64,000 nt of DNA from contig OW203765.1 in NCBI GenBank assembly GCA_934045905.1, forward strand, positions 25,881,151-25,945,150, written 5' to 3'. The notes under the pieces are model-generated. The model saw only the letters and a list, made by a program, of their open reading frames with translations. It did no database searches and was not told the origin of the DNA. Source of the stretch: Leuctra nigra. Its lineage: Eukaryota; Arthropoda; Insecta; Plecoptera; Leuctridae. Made by a program: the position numbers and the translations under genes. This document shows, one piece after another, positions 51,301 through 64,000 of the stretch. Positions within the stretch are counted from its first letter, which is position 1; each line of letters starts with the position of its first letter.

Positions 51301-51707
51301 AAAAATAAAGAGATTTTAATTTGAATATTTAGAACTTTATTAGCTTTTTACTGGCAACTAATATTCTTACATTTGTAATCACATCAGCGGTAAAGTAATA
51401 TATCTTGTAAGTCATTGAACGTGTACTCTTACATTGTATTTTTTATTTTTTTTTGTTTGGCGTACTTCTTATGAGTTAATGTTTGATGCTAACTAATCCC
51501 TTGATACTTCTCCAGGACATCTTCTTCAGCTTGGTCGGCTGCGCTCTGTTCATCGCCGCCGGCGTTCTGTCGATCCGCTTCTTCGAGAACTCCTCCGTGT
51601 TCACGTCGAAGGAGACCCGCGACATCGGCCTCGCCAAGGGCTCCATCGCGATCATCAACGGAGTCCTCTTCCTCCTCGACGCCATCTTCTCCTTCCGCGG
51701 AGAATAA
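45318..51707 (+). CDS. Four-TM MARVEL-like membrane protein, three exons (132 aa), perhaps snakeskin-like
   Basis: The exons are 45318-45365 (16 codons), 50621-50779 (53 codons) and 51516-51707 (63 codons plus TAA). All junctions are phase 0, with donors gtgagt and gtaagt and acceptors gtttcag and ctccag. Coding sequence is GC-rich against AT-rich introns. Four hydrophobic segments are visible at about residues 10-28, 42-62, 70-92 and 108-130, with short loops, both ends apparently cytoplasmic and no signal peptide. This is the layout of small tetraspan MARVEL-like proteins; in insects the septate-junction protein snakeskin has such a layout and a similar size (somewhat longer). I base the family name on layout and the look of TM4 (INGVLFLLDAI), so it is tentative. 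Intron 1 (5.3 kb) carries a mobile element. Confidence 0.8.
47050..47640. repeat. 118-bp tandem repeat with ETS-CRE motif, five units
   Basis: accggaagtgacgtca recurs at 47114, 47232, 47350, 47468 and 47586, a constant 118-bp period; the 47232 unit reads gacgtcaaat where the others read gacgtcatat. Older, more diverged units are at about 46554, 46680, 46828, 46945 and 46979. The open frames across the array are a product of the repeat. Confidence 0.95.
48500..48605 (-). mobile_element. tRNA-derived SINE in the foldback spacer
   Basis: On the minus strand it reads gggtagctcagttggtagag (A box), then a B-box region ccaagttcgtgccccgg and gtcggatatttttcac. The T-arm is imperfect and no T-run follows, so it is a SINE head and not a working tRNA gene. 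The 3' part recurs at 38590-38650. Confidence 0.7.
49344..49376 (+). repeat. G-rich tract in intron 1
   Basis: Several G-runs of 3-10 bases (gccgggtgggggggga followed by ggagg and a long G-run) lie close together. A quadruplex could form on the sense strand. The nearby C-run at about 49690 shows the same for the other strand. Confidence 0.6.
50418..50612 (+). repeat. Minisatellite abutting the intron 1 acceptor
   Basis: Seven copies of a 26-38-bp unit built on tgacaggttgcgttg end immediately before exon 2. The last unit supplies the acceptor tgtgtttcag at 50611-50620. Each unit contains at least one further AG (gacag|gttgcg) preceded by T-rich sequence. Confidence 0.9.
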
Positions 51708-51890
51708 ATCACGAGAGCGAGGAGACTCGTCGCCGTTCCCGGTGAACGAAATGCGATTCGGATCGTGGACTCCTGATCTAGCTTTCATAAAACTATATTT
51801 CAGGATGTCATAATCTCAACACATTTCTTTAAAATTGCATTTAACTGCATTTTCTTCTTTCGGACTTCAAATAAAGTTCTTGTATTTTTC
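51708..51890 (+). terminator. 3' UTR with poly(A) signal
   Basis: AATAAA at 51870-51875 lies about 163 bp after the stop codon at 51707 and is followed by a T-rich stretch. It is the expected 3' end of the membrane-protein gene. Confidence 0.7.
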
Positions 51891-53612
51891 TTCAATCTTG
51901 TATATTGACGATGTCATCACATTGGAAGAACAATTCAACAGTTTTATTTGATCTGCAGGAGGAAGATTTACTAAAATGTAATTTCATAATTTTAATAAAC
52001 ACAACATATTTGATTATTATCATTCTGCAGCCTCTCATAAGTTCATAACTCATTTAGTTTTAAGCATTGTCAGCTATTTTCTATTTACTATAAGATTAAG
52101 ACACAGTAATTAAGTTATTTTATAAGGATGTCGTTACACAACGAAAGATATTGAGCTTTACAAAAAGATATTAATTTTTTATTAATTATCCCAGTTAAGT
52201 TACTGTGAATTATGTTTTGCTAAGACATTTTTATCCATGCCATTACCAAGAAGTTCAAATCGTCGCCTCCGAAAGCAAATTGTTCTATCACCATCATCTG
52301 AAATATCAATTAATATATCATGTTGACGTTTGATAATACAAACGAACATACGCAAATCTGCTTTTCTGCTATGGATGGTATGAGTTTATATAAAATGTAC
52401 ATTTATTGAAATAATTTACATTTCAATAAGCAAAAATAAGATTTCTTGCATTCAGAGATGACAAATAATTATTATTTACACCAAATTTGGCAACTTGTAA
52501 TCCAGAATTTTTGGAAATGGCAAAAATATACCCACCTTCCACAAGAGTAAGACCAGCTTTAACAAACAAATACGTAGTTTATAATAATGTTATTCAAGTT
52601 CAAATCATATTTTATTCTATCGAGTTTTCAGCTGATGCAGCGACTGAGAACATCTCAATTCCTAAACCATCAGTTTCTCATCTATAGTTAACATTTCTAT
52701 GTATTTTTGTATGTATTCGTAGAGTATTTCCATTTCCTAAAATTATATTATTAAAATGATTTAATTATTAGTATACCTATTCATGTTCAAATTTGTGCCT
52801 GCAATTGTAGTAGTTTTATCAATAAAAACTTAAATTACAAAATATTTCAATATTTTGTTTACTATATAGTAGGTAACCTACTGTGCTAATTTCTTCCATT
52901 TATTTATGTCTCAAGTCCATCAAAATTTGTCTAGAAAAGCTACTAAGTAGGTACATTTTTATGTTCCATGTAACTGTACAAGGAACTTTCATCTGCATTT
53001 TTCTAGCTACCTGTTGGACAACCTTTCAATCAAACTAATATTGCACATAATTATCTAGATGCTTAAAATTAGAATGAAGATATTTAAAAAAAAATCGTAT
53101 TACAGTTTTGTTTGTTTCGAATTTCTGGGTAAAATGGCTAAAAAATGAAATATTGCCTTAGTAATTTTAAAATATAGGCACCGAGAGTTCGCCACGAGTG
53201 AGAGAAATTAGCAACTTTTGTGGGAAGATCGTCAACTGTTTTATTTCTCATTGGCCGTGACCTAGCAACCGATCAGATGTCAACAAATGTACTCAAAATA
53301 TTTCGGAATCAAACTAAGTCGCGCAAATTAATATTGTGATCAGATTCAGTGAAATTGTGAACACTTTATTATTAATATTTTGTAGGCGAATAAACATTAG
53401 ATAAACATGTGTAAATTTTAAGAATTGATAATGCGTAATATGTGCAGCAACATAACATATAACTGCAGCGACTTGGACGCCTTGCCAAAAGGTAAGCTTC
53501 CTTCCCACAGATTAGGTGGCTCTGTCTGTACTTTTGCAGTGCCATCTGTTGTCTAAACACGCTGCCTATACTGCTCTCTACATTTTTTTTTCACCTTTAG
53601 AGATTATTGAGC
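51891..53612. other. Intergenic, no gene seen
   Basis: AT-rich sequence. A less AT-rich patch at about 53178-53280 (cgagagttcgccacgagtg) has no coding frame. No RNA gene was recognised. Confidence 0.5.
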
Positions 53613-53646
53613 CATTTATACTCACTGAACGCAATGAGTATAAATG
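53613..53646. repeat. Perfect 12-bp stem hairpin
   Basis: catttatactca (53613-53624) and tgagtataaatg (53635-53646) are exact inverted copies around a 10-nt loop. It lies in a patch containing tgccatctgttg, a phrase typical of dispersed arthropod repeats. It may be the terminus of a small element. Confidence 0.75.
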
Positions 53647-53779
53647 TCTATGGAGCGAGCAACTCCTTTTGGCACGAACCTATTTTTTTTTCTTCTGTTA
53701 CTGAGGCTATCGAATATGTACGGACCTTTTCTTTGCGTTGCGGACCATATTTTTTTTAAATCCGCTGATTGGTTCAAAT

Positions 53780-54000
53780 TTTAAACAAATTGTCTTTCGA
53801 TTGGTTGGTCCGATCAATTTGAAATTTTGGCATTTCATGACGATCAACATTTTCCCCAATGTTACAAAGTTTCAGCCAAATCCTCCCATTGGTTAAAATT
53901 TAAAACCATACTTCCTGTGATTTTTTAAATTTAAACTAGAACCGTTTGACTGATCAACTTAAAACTTTGCATGGTCATTGGGACCAACATTTTAGGTATT
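53780..54000. repeat. Degenerate tandem repeat, about 140-bp period
   Basis: gatcaatttgaaattttggc with atcaacatttt (about 53813) recurs as gatcaacttaaaactttgc with accaacatttt (about 53955). The same phrase style (gaaatttggca next to a gaccg-type motif) occurs at 19550-19760 and in the composite elements, so these may be remnants of one superfamily. Confidence 0.55.
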
Positions 54001-54780
54001 ATCGACGATTTTCAGATTAAATCTTTCTATATTTTCAAAAGTTATTGTAATTTTAAGGACATTTTATTCTATAATCTTGAAATAGTTGAAAATTTTACAC
54101 TAAATTTTCATCCCTGTCTTCTTGATGCTTTAATTCAAAAGGCGGTAGAGCAGCTGATACTTGCAAACGCATATCAAATCGGATGCAGTACGAAGGCTCG
54201 CTCATCAACGTGTTACACTGAGCGTTTTCCTAGTTTGATTTTAAAAGATTTTGTGTTGTTCGAAGGTTCGCGGTTCAGAGCGTGAACGCTAGCTCACAGG
54301 ACATACTAGCGTCATCTATACTGAAAATGTGGAACTAGCGGTCTCTAATAGTTCGCGAATCTCTCTACAGATGGCATAAACAGCGCGGTAACAACTCAAA
54401 CATTTTAAAATCTACAAAAACACTATAAATTTAAATTATTACACAAATAAATAAATAAACAATGTTTTCTATTGCATTCTGTCAAGAGTTGCGTATTATC
54501 AGTATAGATTTTCATTTTTCAGAATGGAAATCAATAATCTTCTTAAAAAAAGGTGGAGGTGCCACATTTTCTAAAAAATAACACTCTATCAAGTATTATT
54601 CCAATCACCCACCCCTTTTATATTTCCATAAAAACACCATCTCTTAACAATACATGTCACCAATATAAAAAGCCTTATCAAAACATCTCATATCCTTTAT
54701 ATCGAAAATACAACTCTAAATTTCCGTATAACAATGCAACATACTTGTTTATCTCCCTATAACATCATCATTCATCTTCT

Positions 54781-54842
54781 CAATTCGATTAATCGAATCG
54801 AATGGCTTCGAGTTAATCGAATCGATCGTTAGTCGATTAATT
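54781..54842. repeat. Palindrome cluster of attcgattaatcgaat
   Basis: A perfect 16-bp palindrome attcgattaatcgaat is followed by gttaatcgaatcgatcg and gtcgattaattt within 60 bp. A simple palindromic repeat; no gene. Confidence 0.75.
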
Positions 54843-57800
54843 TAGAGGATAGTCGTTCATCATTGGGTTTAGATATACAGGCATTGTGGCGGAACGTTAT
54901 TATCACTATAACAATGGAATTGCATTATACTCCTGATAATATTGATAAGGGCCAGTGATAATTGACTGACTGTATTGTATGGTGGTTATAATTGGTCGGT
55001 AACTTAATATGTCACAATTAGATTAATTAATCTGTTGTATGTGGTAAATGCAAATTCGGATATTCAATTATGGTGTTAATTAGTTATTAGATGACTAAGA
55101 ACATGCTTCGAAGTCATTAATTACAATTAAATGTTGGCGGTATGAGTTAATTTCTGAAGATGATGATTTCCGAAATTGGCGTTTTAGAACAATTAAATGG
55201 ATTTATAATGTGGAAAATGATTTAAGAATTTAGAAGACACTTTGGTGAGAAATGTGAGAAATCATTTTATGGGAATAAATAACAACAGTCAATATTTATT
55301 TTGTGTTTAATTAATTAACAAACATTACTAGAAAATAATCTGGACGTTCCATGTACAGTTGTATTTATTTCGAAGTGACAAATTAATGTGACACAATTTC
55401 TTGACCGATTTCGCTGGTTTTGCACACATTTTTAGGGATCGATTGCAGACGAACGGACGAACAAGATGAAAGGGAATTAATTTAAAATTTAACCATCATT
55501 ATAGAAAAATAAGTTACATACATCTTGCATACATTTTAAATAATTTTTTTCATGAATTCTGTTATAATTCCATAGGATTTTATTTTTGCTGGCCGTTTTC
55601 TAAAATATTAATTTAACAACTTTTCGAAGTGTCAAGCCAAAGTACATCTTTCAGAAACACAGTTTCGATTCCAAACCAGTGTCTATTTATCAAGACACGA
55701 AGCACCAAGAAAAATCGTAACTGTATGAAACTGTATGTAGCATTGAGCTCTAACGAATGAGTTTTGCTGCTTTAGTGATTCCCATGCAAAGTTTTTTCTT
55801 ATCCCTCATATTTTTCATACGTACCTTTATCTTTGCATAATCATTTCTCATAATAAATAACGGAACATAAACTTTTGGTGTAGAAGAACCTATGGATGTA
55901 TAAAAAAAAATAATTGCAATTCTTTTCGAGCACAAGTTTCAGACTCATGCAACCGTTAAAAAGTTTTCTCCATTAGTTTATTATTTTTTTCCTCCAGCTT
56001 TAATCTATCAGGAGATGGGGATGAAGGCGGGAGTCAATTTGTGATGGGAAATTGAAGTATTTTTATGTCCACAGAGAAATAAAAGAAATACCAATCTATA
56101 AAAGCTACAACTTTTCAACTTTTCAACTAAAGTTTCTGTTTTATTATTATGTACAGGGTGACCCAAATGGTTCTATAATATTGAATCAGAGGGAAAAAGT
56201 ATTTGTTTTTTAGAATAAACCCCTCTGTTAACGCGTTGATAAGCGAGCCTTTGTTTTGCATGCGAATTAATATTCGTATGAAAGTTGCTGCTCTAAGCCT
56301 TGGAAATATTAGACAAATATTTCAAAGCAAGCATAAAAGTCCGTAAAATGTAAATCAACAACTTTTCTCGTTCTTGACTTCTTGACGTTCTTGAGGTTCT
56401 TAATTTGTAAAAAAAAAATAATAAAAATCACAAATATCAAAAATGTAAAAAATTTTAAGTTGATTAATTTCCCATTATTTTTAACTAATCGTACAGGATC
56501 ATGTCCAAAAACTATACACGTGACCACGCTCTTATGACATTAGTGTGTGTGCAACATTCCAGATCGATTGGTTGATTTTTTTTTGTCTATAAAAAAAAAA
56601 AAAAAAAAAAAATTTAAACATACAGGGCTTTGCTCGCTTAAAAACAACATTCTGGTTAATAAATCCAAACAATTATACTATAAGATCTATACTATTTCTT
56701 TTCCACGAGATAAGGGGAATTGAATAGGTATATTACAAAAGACTCAATTTTTGGTCTTTGTATAATGCTTGAACTCCACTCACCGAGGACTCGACAACTT
56801 AAAAGCTGTTAAAAAGCTCAAGAAATGAATCCTATTGATGTAGATCCATTCCATGGTATTGGGGCAGTTGTTAGTGGGGAAAGAGAATGCTTATCAAGTA
56901 TATTCTCCCGTGCTGAAAGATGCAAGTCGTTATAAAATATTGAAGTTTTTCTCATTTCCTTTGCAAACTGGCAGGTTCCTGTCGGTAAACCTTTAATATT
57001 TTACACCGCTTTTTGTTTGACATAATGCAGATATTTCAAAGTACAGGTTGAGTATAGATTATGTACAGTAATCGGGCTAAAAGCTCAACACTGCCATGAA
57101 AATCACATATTCTGCGTTTTACTGCTTTAAGATCACCGAAGAAGTGGTGAAGAGGTTCTGATAGCAATATAACCTATTTGGAATTGCTTTTAAAAATGAT
57201 ACAATTGCAACATAACTATTCTGGATGGCCGGGCTCGATTTCCGATTCCAACATTTACAACTGAAAACTAATTTCGTGATTTGCTCATGGGCATTGTATT
57301 GAATGAATTCTAAAAGCAAAAATCTGAGAACGATTCAAATATAATTAATTCCATACACTTATCTTTCATTTCTATTTTCTTTCAACTTCTAAAAAATTCG
57401 ATTGTGGAATATTTCAATTCCGTATAGTTTTCAATAAACTTCCTCAACAAATTAAGTTTCTTTGAAAACAAAAATGAAAAACAAATAGTATCCTATTTAG
57501 TGCTCTAAGTATCAAGTCAAAATATTCAAAAATTGTGGAAAAGAAACCCCAATTTTAAGAACAGAATGTATCTTTTCTTTTCTCTTTGTCATAATCAATA
57601 TTTTCCAATCATCTTTAAGTAATATCACAAATTATCAAGTTGAGATGAAAAACATTCAAATAACAATCGGAATACAAAAGATGTAGATTTATATTTGTTG
57701 TGTTGATAAACAAAATATTATTACCTACTCTGATGACATTTATTAGCCTTTACCTAAATCACCCACAACACGATTTAATATCTTAATAACTTTAGTGAAT

Positions 57801-60800
57801 CTAATCTCCCATAGAAAGTTTGCAATTTTCCAATCAACTCAGCTATCGACCTTTATAAGTTATAACAGCAATAATTTCCGCAATGAGAAAGAATCTTAAT
57901 TACCTGTATCACTTTTCAGCTAATTCCATCATTGACGGACATAAATCAAACTCGGTTCCACTTTTATCGTTGTTTTTTATAAAACGAATCGTGATCTGGA
58001 TTACTATGATTGAGATTTGTAAGCAATTGTACTATTTTCCAATAACACAAGATATTGTAGAGTTTGTGCAAATTTGATAGATGCCCATTTATTTTAAGTT
58101 AAACTGAAGTATTTTTACAATGTAAGGGCGTAAAAAACACAAATATTAACAAAATATTAACACAAGCACATTTTGCATAAACATTCCTCAAGAAGTCCAT
58201 ATTTTAAAAGTTATTTATTGGCACTAAATGCAAACTTATCAAAATGATTTTAGAAGCGAATCGTTTAAATTTCAATAAAATATATAGTGGCACTAATTTT
58301 CAAAGTAGAAAGTAAATATAATTAACAATATCAATATGAGAAAATGTAAATTAAAGTAAAAGTTGATCCATTTTAACTATGATTTTGTGTACCTCTACTC
58401 AGAATAAATATCATGTGTGGAATATTTCTTTCAATCTTCCTCATTGGCTAAATAATAAAACTCATATTAGGCCAACTTTACATGAAATTTTACTTTACAT
58501 AAAAAAACTGATCTGATTTCACTCCCCTTCCCCATATAGTCAAGTCAAACTAATAATTCTGTGATCTGTCAAGAAATTGGAACTTGGTCGAAAACCATTT
58601 GACAAATAAATCACAACAAATAAAATCGAAACCACTTTGATACCCCTCTTAAAGCGAGAAGATCAAAACGTGCGACCCCACAATTATCATTTCTAACTCC
58701 AACTCTCACACCATATGCCCTACCATGTCACACTAAAAGCAACTTCATGTCAATCTGTTTACCTACGGCATTGTTACCTCTATTTTCATAGATTATAATA
58801 GTCAATTATTAACTATTAGATGAGGATGGAATTATTAATAAAAATCTATTGACATTTGGTCGACGTCGTTTTGGAACATCTGCAATGTAGTGTGGGTGAT
58901 AATGATAATGCAAACACTCGAATAATAGATTATCGAAATCATGCTCTTTGTAAATGCCGACAAATCTGAGAATAGGTTGTGATGCTCTGGGTTTATGTAA
59001 ACAAAGCAATATGGCTATTATTTAAATAAATATTTGTTTTTATAAGTAACAATTAGGAATGTAAATATAGATGAGAACTGTTAGACATTTTTAAAAATGT
59101 ATGTTGAACTTGGCATATGTTGATGATTTAGTAAGTTTTTGAATAACAAAAAACGAGACCTTGGAAAAAATCAAATGAAATAAACCAAAGTTGACAGTGA
59201 TTAAATGAAATTTGTTAGGAATAAGTAGGTACGTTTATAAATTATTTAAATGTTTCGTAGATTTTTAAATGTAATTGTACCTATACCTATGCGAAATAAA
59301 AAGCTCCTTAGAAATACTTGGGAATTAATTTAAACTTTGTAAATCAACATAAGATGCATTCTATTAGTTAAAATCTTAAATTGATAGTTAAAACAAATTT
59401 AGTGAGCATTAAAATTTAAGATGTGTTTGGGCAGAATTAAGGTAACAATTGAAACATGTAATTTAGAATGGAAATGTATATTTTCGAAAAATGAATTTGA
59501 TTTGAGTTTGAAAATAATTGTGCACGGTCATAAATGTTGAGTCGAATGGGCCAAGTGAAGGAAACACTAACAGAAGAAGGTAGAAAAAATTTACAATAAA
59601 TTAAATTTCTTTTCTTCAACTGAACCTGGTATTGTATTTTTATTTTTATGATATAAAATAGAAGCAATAATTCGTCGTTACTTCTACTCGTACCATCCTT
59701 CTTATTGGGCTAATACTATTTAGAGAGACAACACTGGCTATTTACTACTGGCTACTATACTACTGGCTTGGCTACTATTACTACTGGCTATGCTGACCAT
59801 ACTGTCTTAACAAAGAATGTGAGGAATGTGTTTCAGTTTTTTTTTAAATATAGTATTTTAATATTAAATGTAAGGTATGAGAAGAATAAAAATTCTGTCT
59901 ATTCTTTATTCATTTCTTAACAAATTTAAAAATGCATTATAATCAAGTTTAATCATAGTGACACCATACTACTATAGCTGACAGAACCAGACGTTTTTAA
60001 ATAGACCAAGTTTCATATCATGTTGTACTTAATGTCTTACGTTTATTTTTAGATCATAAACTCTTCTTCTCTAAAAAACACAATTTCAACAAAACCTGTG
60101 AAGAAACAACAAATCTAACATCTTGTTAAGAGAACAGAAATTCTATCAAAATTACACCAAAGATAGTTTTGAGGGGAGGGTAATAATCTAAACATAAACT
60201 CGCTTAGAATTTAATCACATATAATTTGAAAAGCAGGAGGCCTCCAACACACTATCTGAACGAGAAATAGGAGCAGAGAAGAGAACATAATACGAAATCA
60301 GCTAGAAGGTATCATAGTTTAGAGATGATGGTTGGTACCCTAGAGCACAGATCGTTCAAAACCCTGTAATTACGTTCTGGAAAACAGTTTTCTTGTCTAT
60401 AATTTACCCATTCCTTCTTATTATAACTTAATTCACTTATCAGTCATTGGCTATCTTGGATGAATACTTCTAGCTCTCTCGCACACATTATTATAATAGG
60501 AGAGAACACGTTTCACGAAAAGCCCCTCTGGGACGGCTTTGGCGCAAGAAGGAACACAAGCGTATGCGTGCTAAAATGAGACATAATCAGGAAACAATCA
60601 TTTTGTATGAGAGAGAAAGAGATGATGATGATGATTTTGTAAAGTTGGTATTGTTATTAATTTTTTTATGAGATTTTCTCGGTTCGTAAATTCGTCTAAG
60701 GAACGTGGAATTATTAAAAATGTAGACATTATGTTTGAGGTGGAACGTCGACCAATAAAATCATACGTCGAAGGCATCAATTTGATCGAAAGAGATTCAT

Positions 60801-63800
60801 AACTCACTTTAAAGGTACATCGTTTTAAAATTTTAAAATTAGCGAGCACCATCTTTCTGTATATACACGAATACAATTTATATAATAACCAAAATAGCAA
60901 GTGTTGTTAGAAAGAAATTTTGACGTCATATTTCATAAACGTAAAATTCTTTTCACACGAATACATAATAAATCGCCATTATACCACCACACTTTTATAA
61001 AATTGATAAATAGCATAATAATAGGCTTATAACCATACAAGCTACATATCACTATAGACGACTATTACCAGCAACCAAGTATGGTACATCAAAAAGTATA
61101 ATAGCATTCACGTTATGGGATGCCGATTATCCCATCAATTTAACAAAATAAAGACATCAAACATTATTAAGATTGTGTCTTCAGATTGTATAAGAGTTGT
61201 TTGCTGCCCTCGCAGGAACTCTCGATATGATTGATGGATCGATTTATCTCGATTTATCGATATAATGGTCGGTATGGATTCTTTCAGTCGCCGATTATTG
61301 GGGCGGTATAAAATGTTGAACCCTTCCAATTCACCACCTGGAATATATAAATATGCGTAAAAGCGATTAACTTTGGCGTTTTATGGAGGGTGTTACTATT
61401 TTGTGATGGGAATATTTTAGGATATTGGGTGAAGAATTGAAGGAAGTAATACATATAATTATTTTCCCATAACTATATTGACATTTTGATAGAATTCAAT
61501 ATATTTTCAATTAAATTTTTCTACTTTGAACAAGGTTCACAAAAACAATATTATTGTTATTCAAAGATGAAATGAATATATTACATTTTAAAATATTTTC
61601 TGCATTGTTGTTAGGAATAAAACTTCAGACGTTAAAATTCATATTTTGTAATAACTATTTTGTTTTGCAACGGACTATTTCTTTTGAAATCTCTGCGAAT
61701 ATTTCAAAGGCAATTATGTTGTTTAGATTCGGCGTCCCAACACAAGTTTAGGATAATATTTTGATGCCTCACAATTGCGGCGCGATTGTTCTAAAAAAAC
61801 ACGTGCAATAAATTCCACTCACGCCCCCAAAAAAATCCGATTGCTAATCTACGACACTTAAAAAAATACTCTACAAGAATCCATCATTTCATCTAAACAA
61901 GCCAAGTATTAATATAATTATGCATCTAGAAAATAGAAAATCACATTTAAAAACCTTCGGGCATATTTGCTTAATGCAACATATAATAACATGTGACTTT
62001 TTTTCAACTCTTTTGTTTTCTTCTCCTCACTTAAAAAAAATCGAATCACCCTATACGATATAATACTTAATAACTTTATTACTTTCCAGTCACGTTTTTC
62101 ACATCCCTCTTCCGATAAAACCACAAACAGTAAAACTTTCTGACTAGGATTTTCCTTCGATCGAAAAACGCGTCAGTATAAACGGCGAGTAATAATTGGC
62201 CGATCTCGTCTTTTTTTGGTGAACCTAAAGTTCTAATTAAAACAGATGGTGATCGAAGAGTGGGAGGATTTATAGCGGCAAGAGCTATTGTTTTTCCGAT
62301 GGAGGGTTAAAAAGAAGTTATTATAAGTTATGCTGTTGAACATTAATGAAGACATTATAACTTGGATGATTAGAATCGATAAAATGAAATTAATGGTGTT
62401 CTCCTGCTGCTACGGGTTTGGTGTTAGTTTGAGTGGAATGGTAATCGATTGGGGTTAAAGAAGTTGAAGAACATATTGGTTTTGTGGGTGAAATGTTTTG
62501 AATGTGATATTAATTGATTTATTACATTTTCTGTTTGTTCTGTTGACGGTTTTACCTAATGAAATGGAATGAATTTATTTTGAGAGATTGAATGTTTCCA
62601 AAATCAATAGGACTTGAGTAAAGTAAGATATAAGATATAATGAAATTTATATAATTGAGTAAGATATAGATGTTTTGGAAAACAAACTGGTATGGAAATA
62701 TAACAATTATGAACCTAGAGGTAGAATGCCGGAAGTCCATTTCAATGATTCTCGAGGTGAGCTCAAAAACATAGTTCAGTCTCCAAACATATTTGTAATG
62801 GTGCCTGAGTCATTGTGTAAAAGGTACAGAATTATTTATTGATTAAACAGAAAATATTCCGATATTAAAATGATTTCGGTCTGCTCTTTTATGTTTCCGT
62901 ATACTAATTATTTTGAAATATTTAGAGTTTTTAGTCAACATAAATATTAAGAACTGCACTAAGATATCAATTAAGCCTCATGTATTCCAATACTAATAAG
63001 TAATAAGCACATCATATATTAAAATTGAAATCTCTACTTTAATTCTCATTTGCATTTGCTTGCAGTTCTCAAAAGTTATATGAAAAATATTTAAATTACT
63101 TCCTTAATTCCATTGCTTATTACATTTTCTCAGAAAGCTCTGCTGTAAGTTTTACAATTGTGTAATCCCAAAGAGAACCCCCACGATACGAGAAACCAAC
63201 CTCACAAGACTAAACAAAATAAACATACCTATTCCTGAGGGAATAGCGTGGCACATTACATTGTCCAAATAAAGAAATACAAATTATAGGTATTTTTATT
63301 ATAAAATGGAAATTACAATTTCACTGTAAAAAAAACTATAACAATATCTAAAAAATTATATTTCAGGTATAGGTAATAATAATTGAAAGTTCTAACTGTA
63401 AACACTTTAACCAAATTCAATTGCCAAGAAAATTTGGCTTGCAGTTTGTATGTCCATGCTTTATAATAAAGTAACATCATTTTTCAGTTGAATCATTAAA
63501 AAAAAAAATTAAACGAATACGCGTTTGAGTCTGAAGGTAATTTTAGATCTAGTTTCCTTGATTCAAAAGAAATACTAAATTTATTATTACGACACTATAT
63601 TTATAGACAAATTTGTTTCGCTAAATTTTAATTATACAAAGATCCAATGACTGCATCATATTTTTAATTCATTTTGTAATCTGTAAACCGCGATATTGTG
63701 GCGATATGTAAATGAAATAACAGTCCAGAATGCATATTTAATATTTACATAAACCTGGCTTACTCTCTACATCAGTTTCAACTTGCTGCCTAACTGCTTG

Positions 63801-64000
63801 CAGAACTTCAGGGGTGAAACTTGCTATATTGAACCTTATTGTATAAGGGTTGTTAGACACTTAAGGGTGAGGTTTACATTATACCGTCTAATTCCACTTG
63901 ATCTTGATATTAAATATTCATTAGGGGAGGAGATTTTCTAAGGGTGAAAACTTTTCTTCTCGAAAGCACTCTGTTAAAAAATTTTGTAGGTAGAAATGAT
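54843..64000. other. AT-rich intergenic or intronic DNA, no gene seen
   Basis: No exon, RNA gene or long repeat could be supported on either strand. Small items: an A-run at about 56588-56612, a tactggcta-type short repeat at 59735-59800, GAT repeats at about 60621 and clustered atcgat motifs at about 61230-61265. All ORFs are 100 residues or shorter with no recognisable domain. Confidence 0.5.

Overview
The window reads as nuclear DNA of an arthropod, most likely an insect. It has spliced genes with GT..AG introns, an AT-rich background full of tRNA-derived SINE pieces, MITEs and foldback elements, and U2 snRNA sequences used as a retrotransposon target. The order of insect cannot be told from the sequence alone; I lean weakly to Hemiptera. 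There is no prokaryotic or organellar signal.

Region 1 (1-32.3 kb) is a degenerate U2 snRNA array invaded by a site-specific non-LTR retrotransposon. Three long copies lie on the + strand: copy 1 (1-6036, start cut by the window edge), copy 2 (6056-12886) and copy 3 (24322-31152). Copies 2 and 3 have the same 6831-bp length and the same 1753-residue product. Each has a 352-bp 5' leader, one ORF and a 1217-bp 3' UTR without a poly(A) tail. The ORF holds an N-terminal C2H2 zinc finger, a very long Pro-rich/RG-rich linker with coding tandem repeats, a reverse transcriptase, a CCHC knuckle and a restriction-like endonuclease. Copy 3 splits one U2 gene after nucleotide 58 and carries a 19-bp target duplication. 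Copies 1 and 2 are joined head to tail through one copy of the same 19 bp. The U2 target and the restriction-like endonuclease point to the Utopia lineage. Two short 3'-end stubs (13061-13950 and 16973-17079) sit on U2 3' halves whose 5' halves are gone. One uninterrupted but altered U2 lies at 15451-15633. The U2 spacers are homologous to one another and carry two clean TIR elements (16294-16693 and 17435-18127), plus a 5-kb composite insertion (about 19036-24093) with a 943-bp tandem duplication, tRNA-like pol III heads and a 292-bp-arm palindrome.

Region 2 (32.3-45 kb) is repeat-rich non-coding DNA. It holds SINE pieces, a foldback-plus-hairpin composite element (34049-35377), a perfect 26-bp hairpin next to a 31-bp-TIR MITE (42257-42572), and a possible TATA promoter with a 5' splice site near 39.14-39.21 kb.

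Region 3 (45.3-51.9 kb) is the only host protein gene I can support. It is a three-exon gene for a 132-residue protein with four membrane segments (MARVEL-like, perhaps of the snakeskin type). Intron 1 holds a 2.96-kb antisense copy of the composite element, whose 118-bp tandem repeats each carry an ETS-CRE-like motif. The intron 1 acceptor lies at the edge of a minisatellite.

Region 4 (51.9-64 kb) is AT-rich, with a few small repeats and palindromes and no gene I can support.
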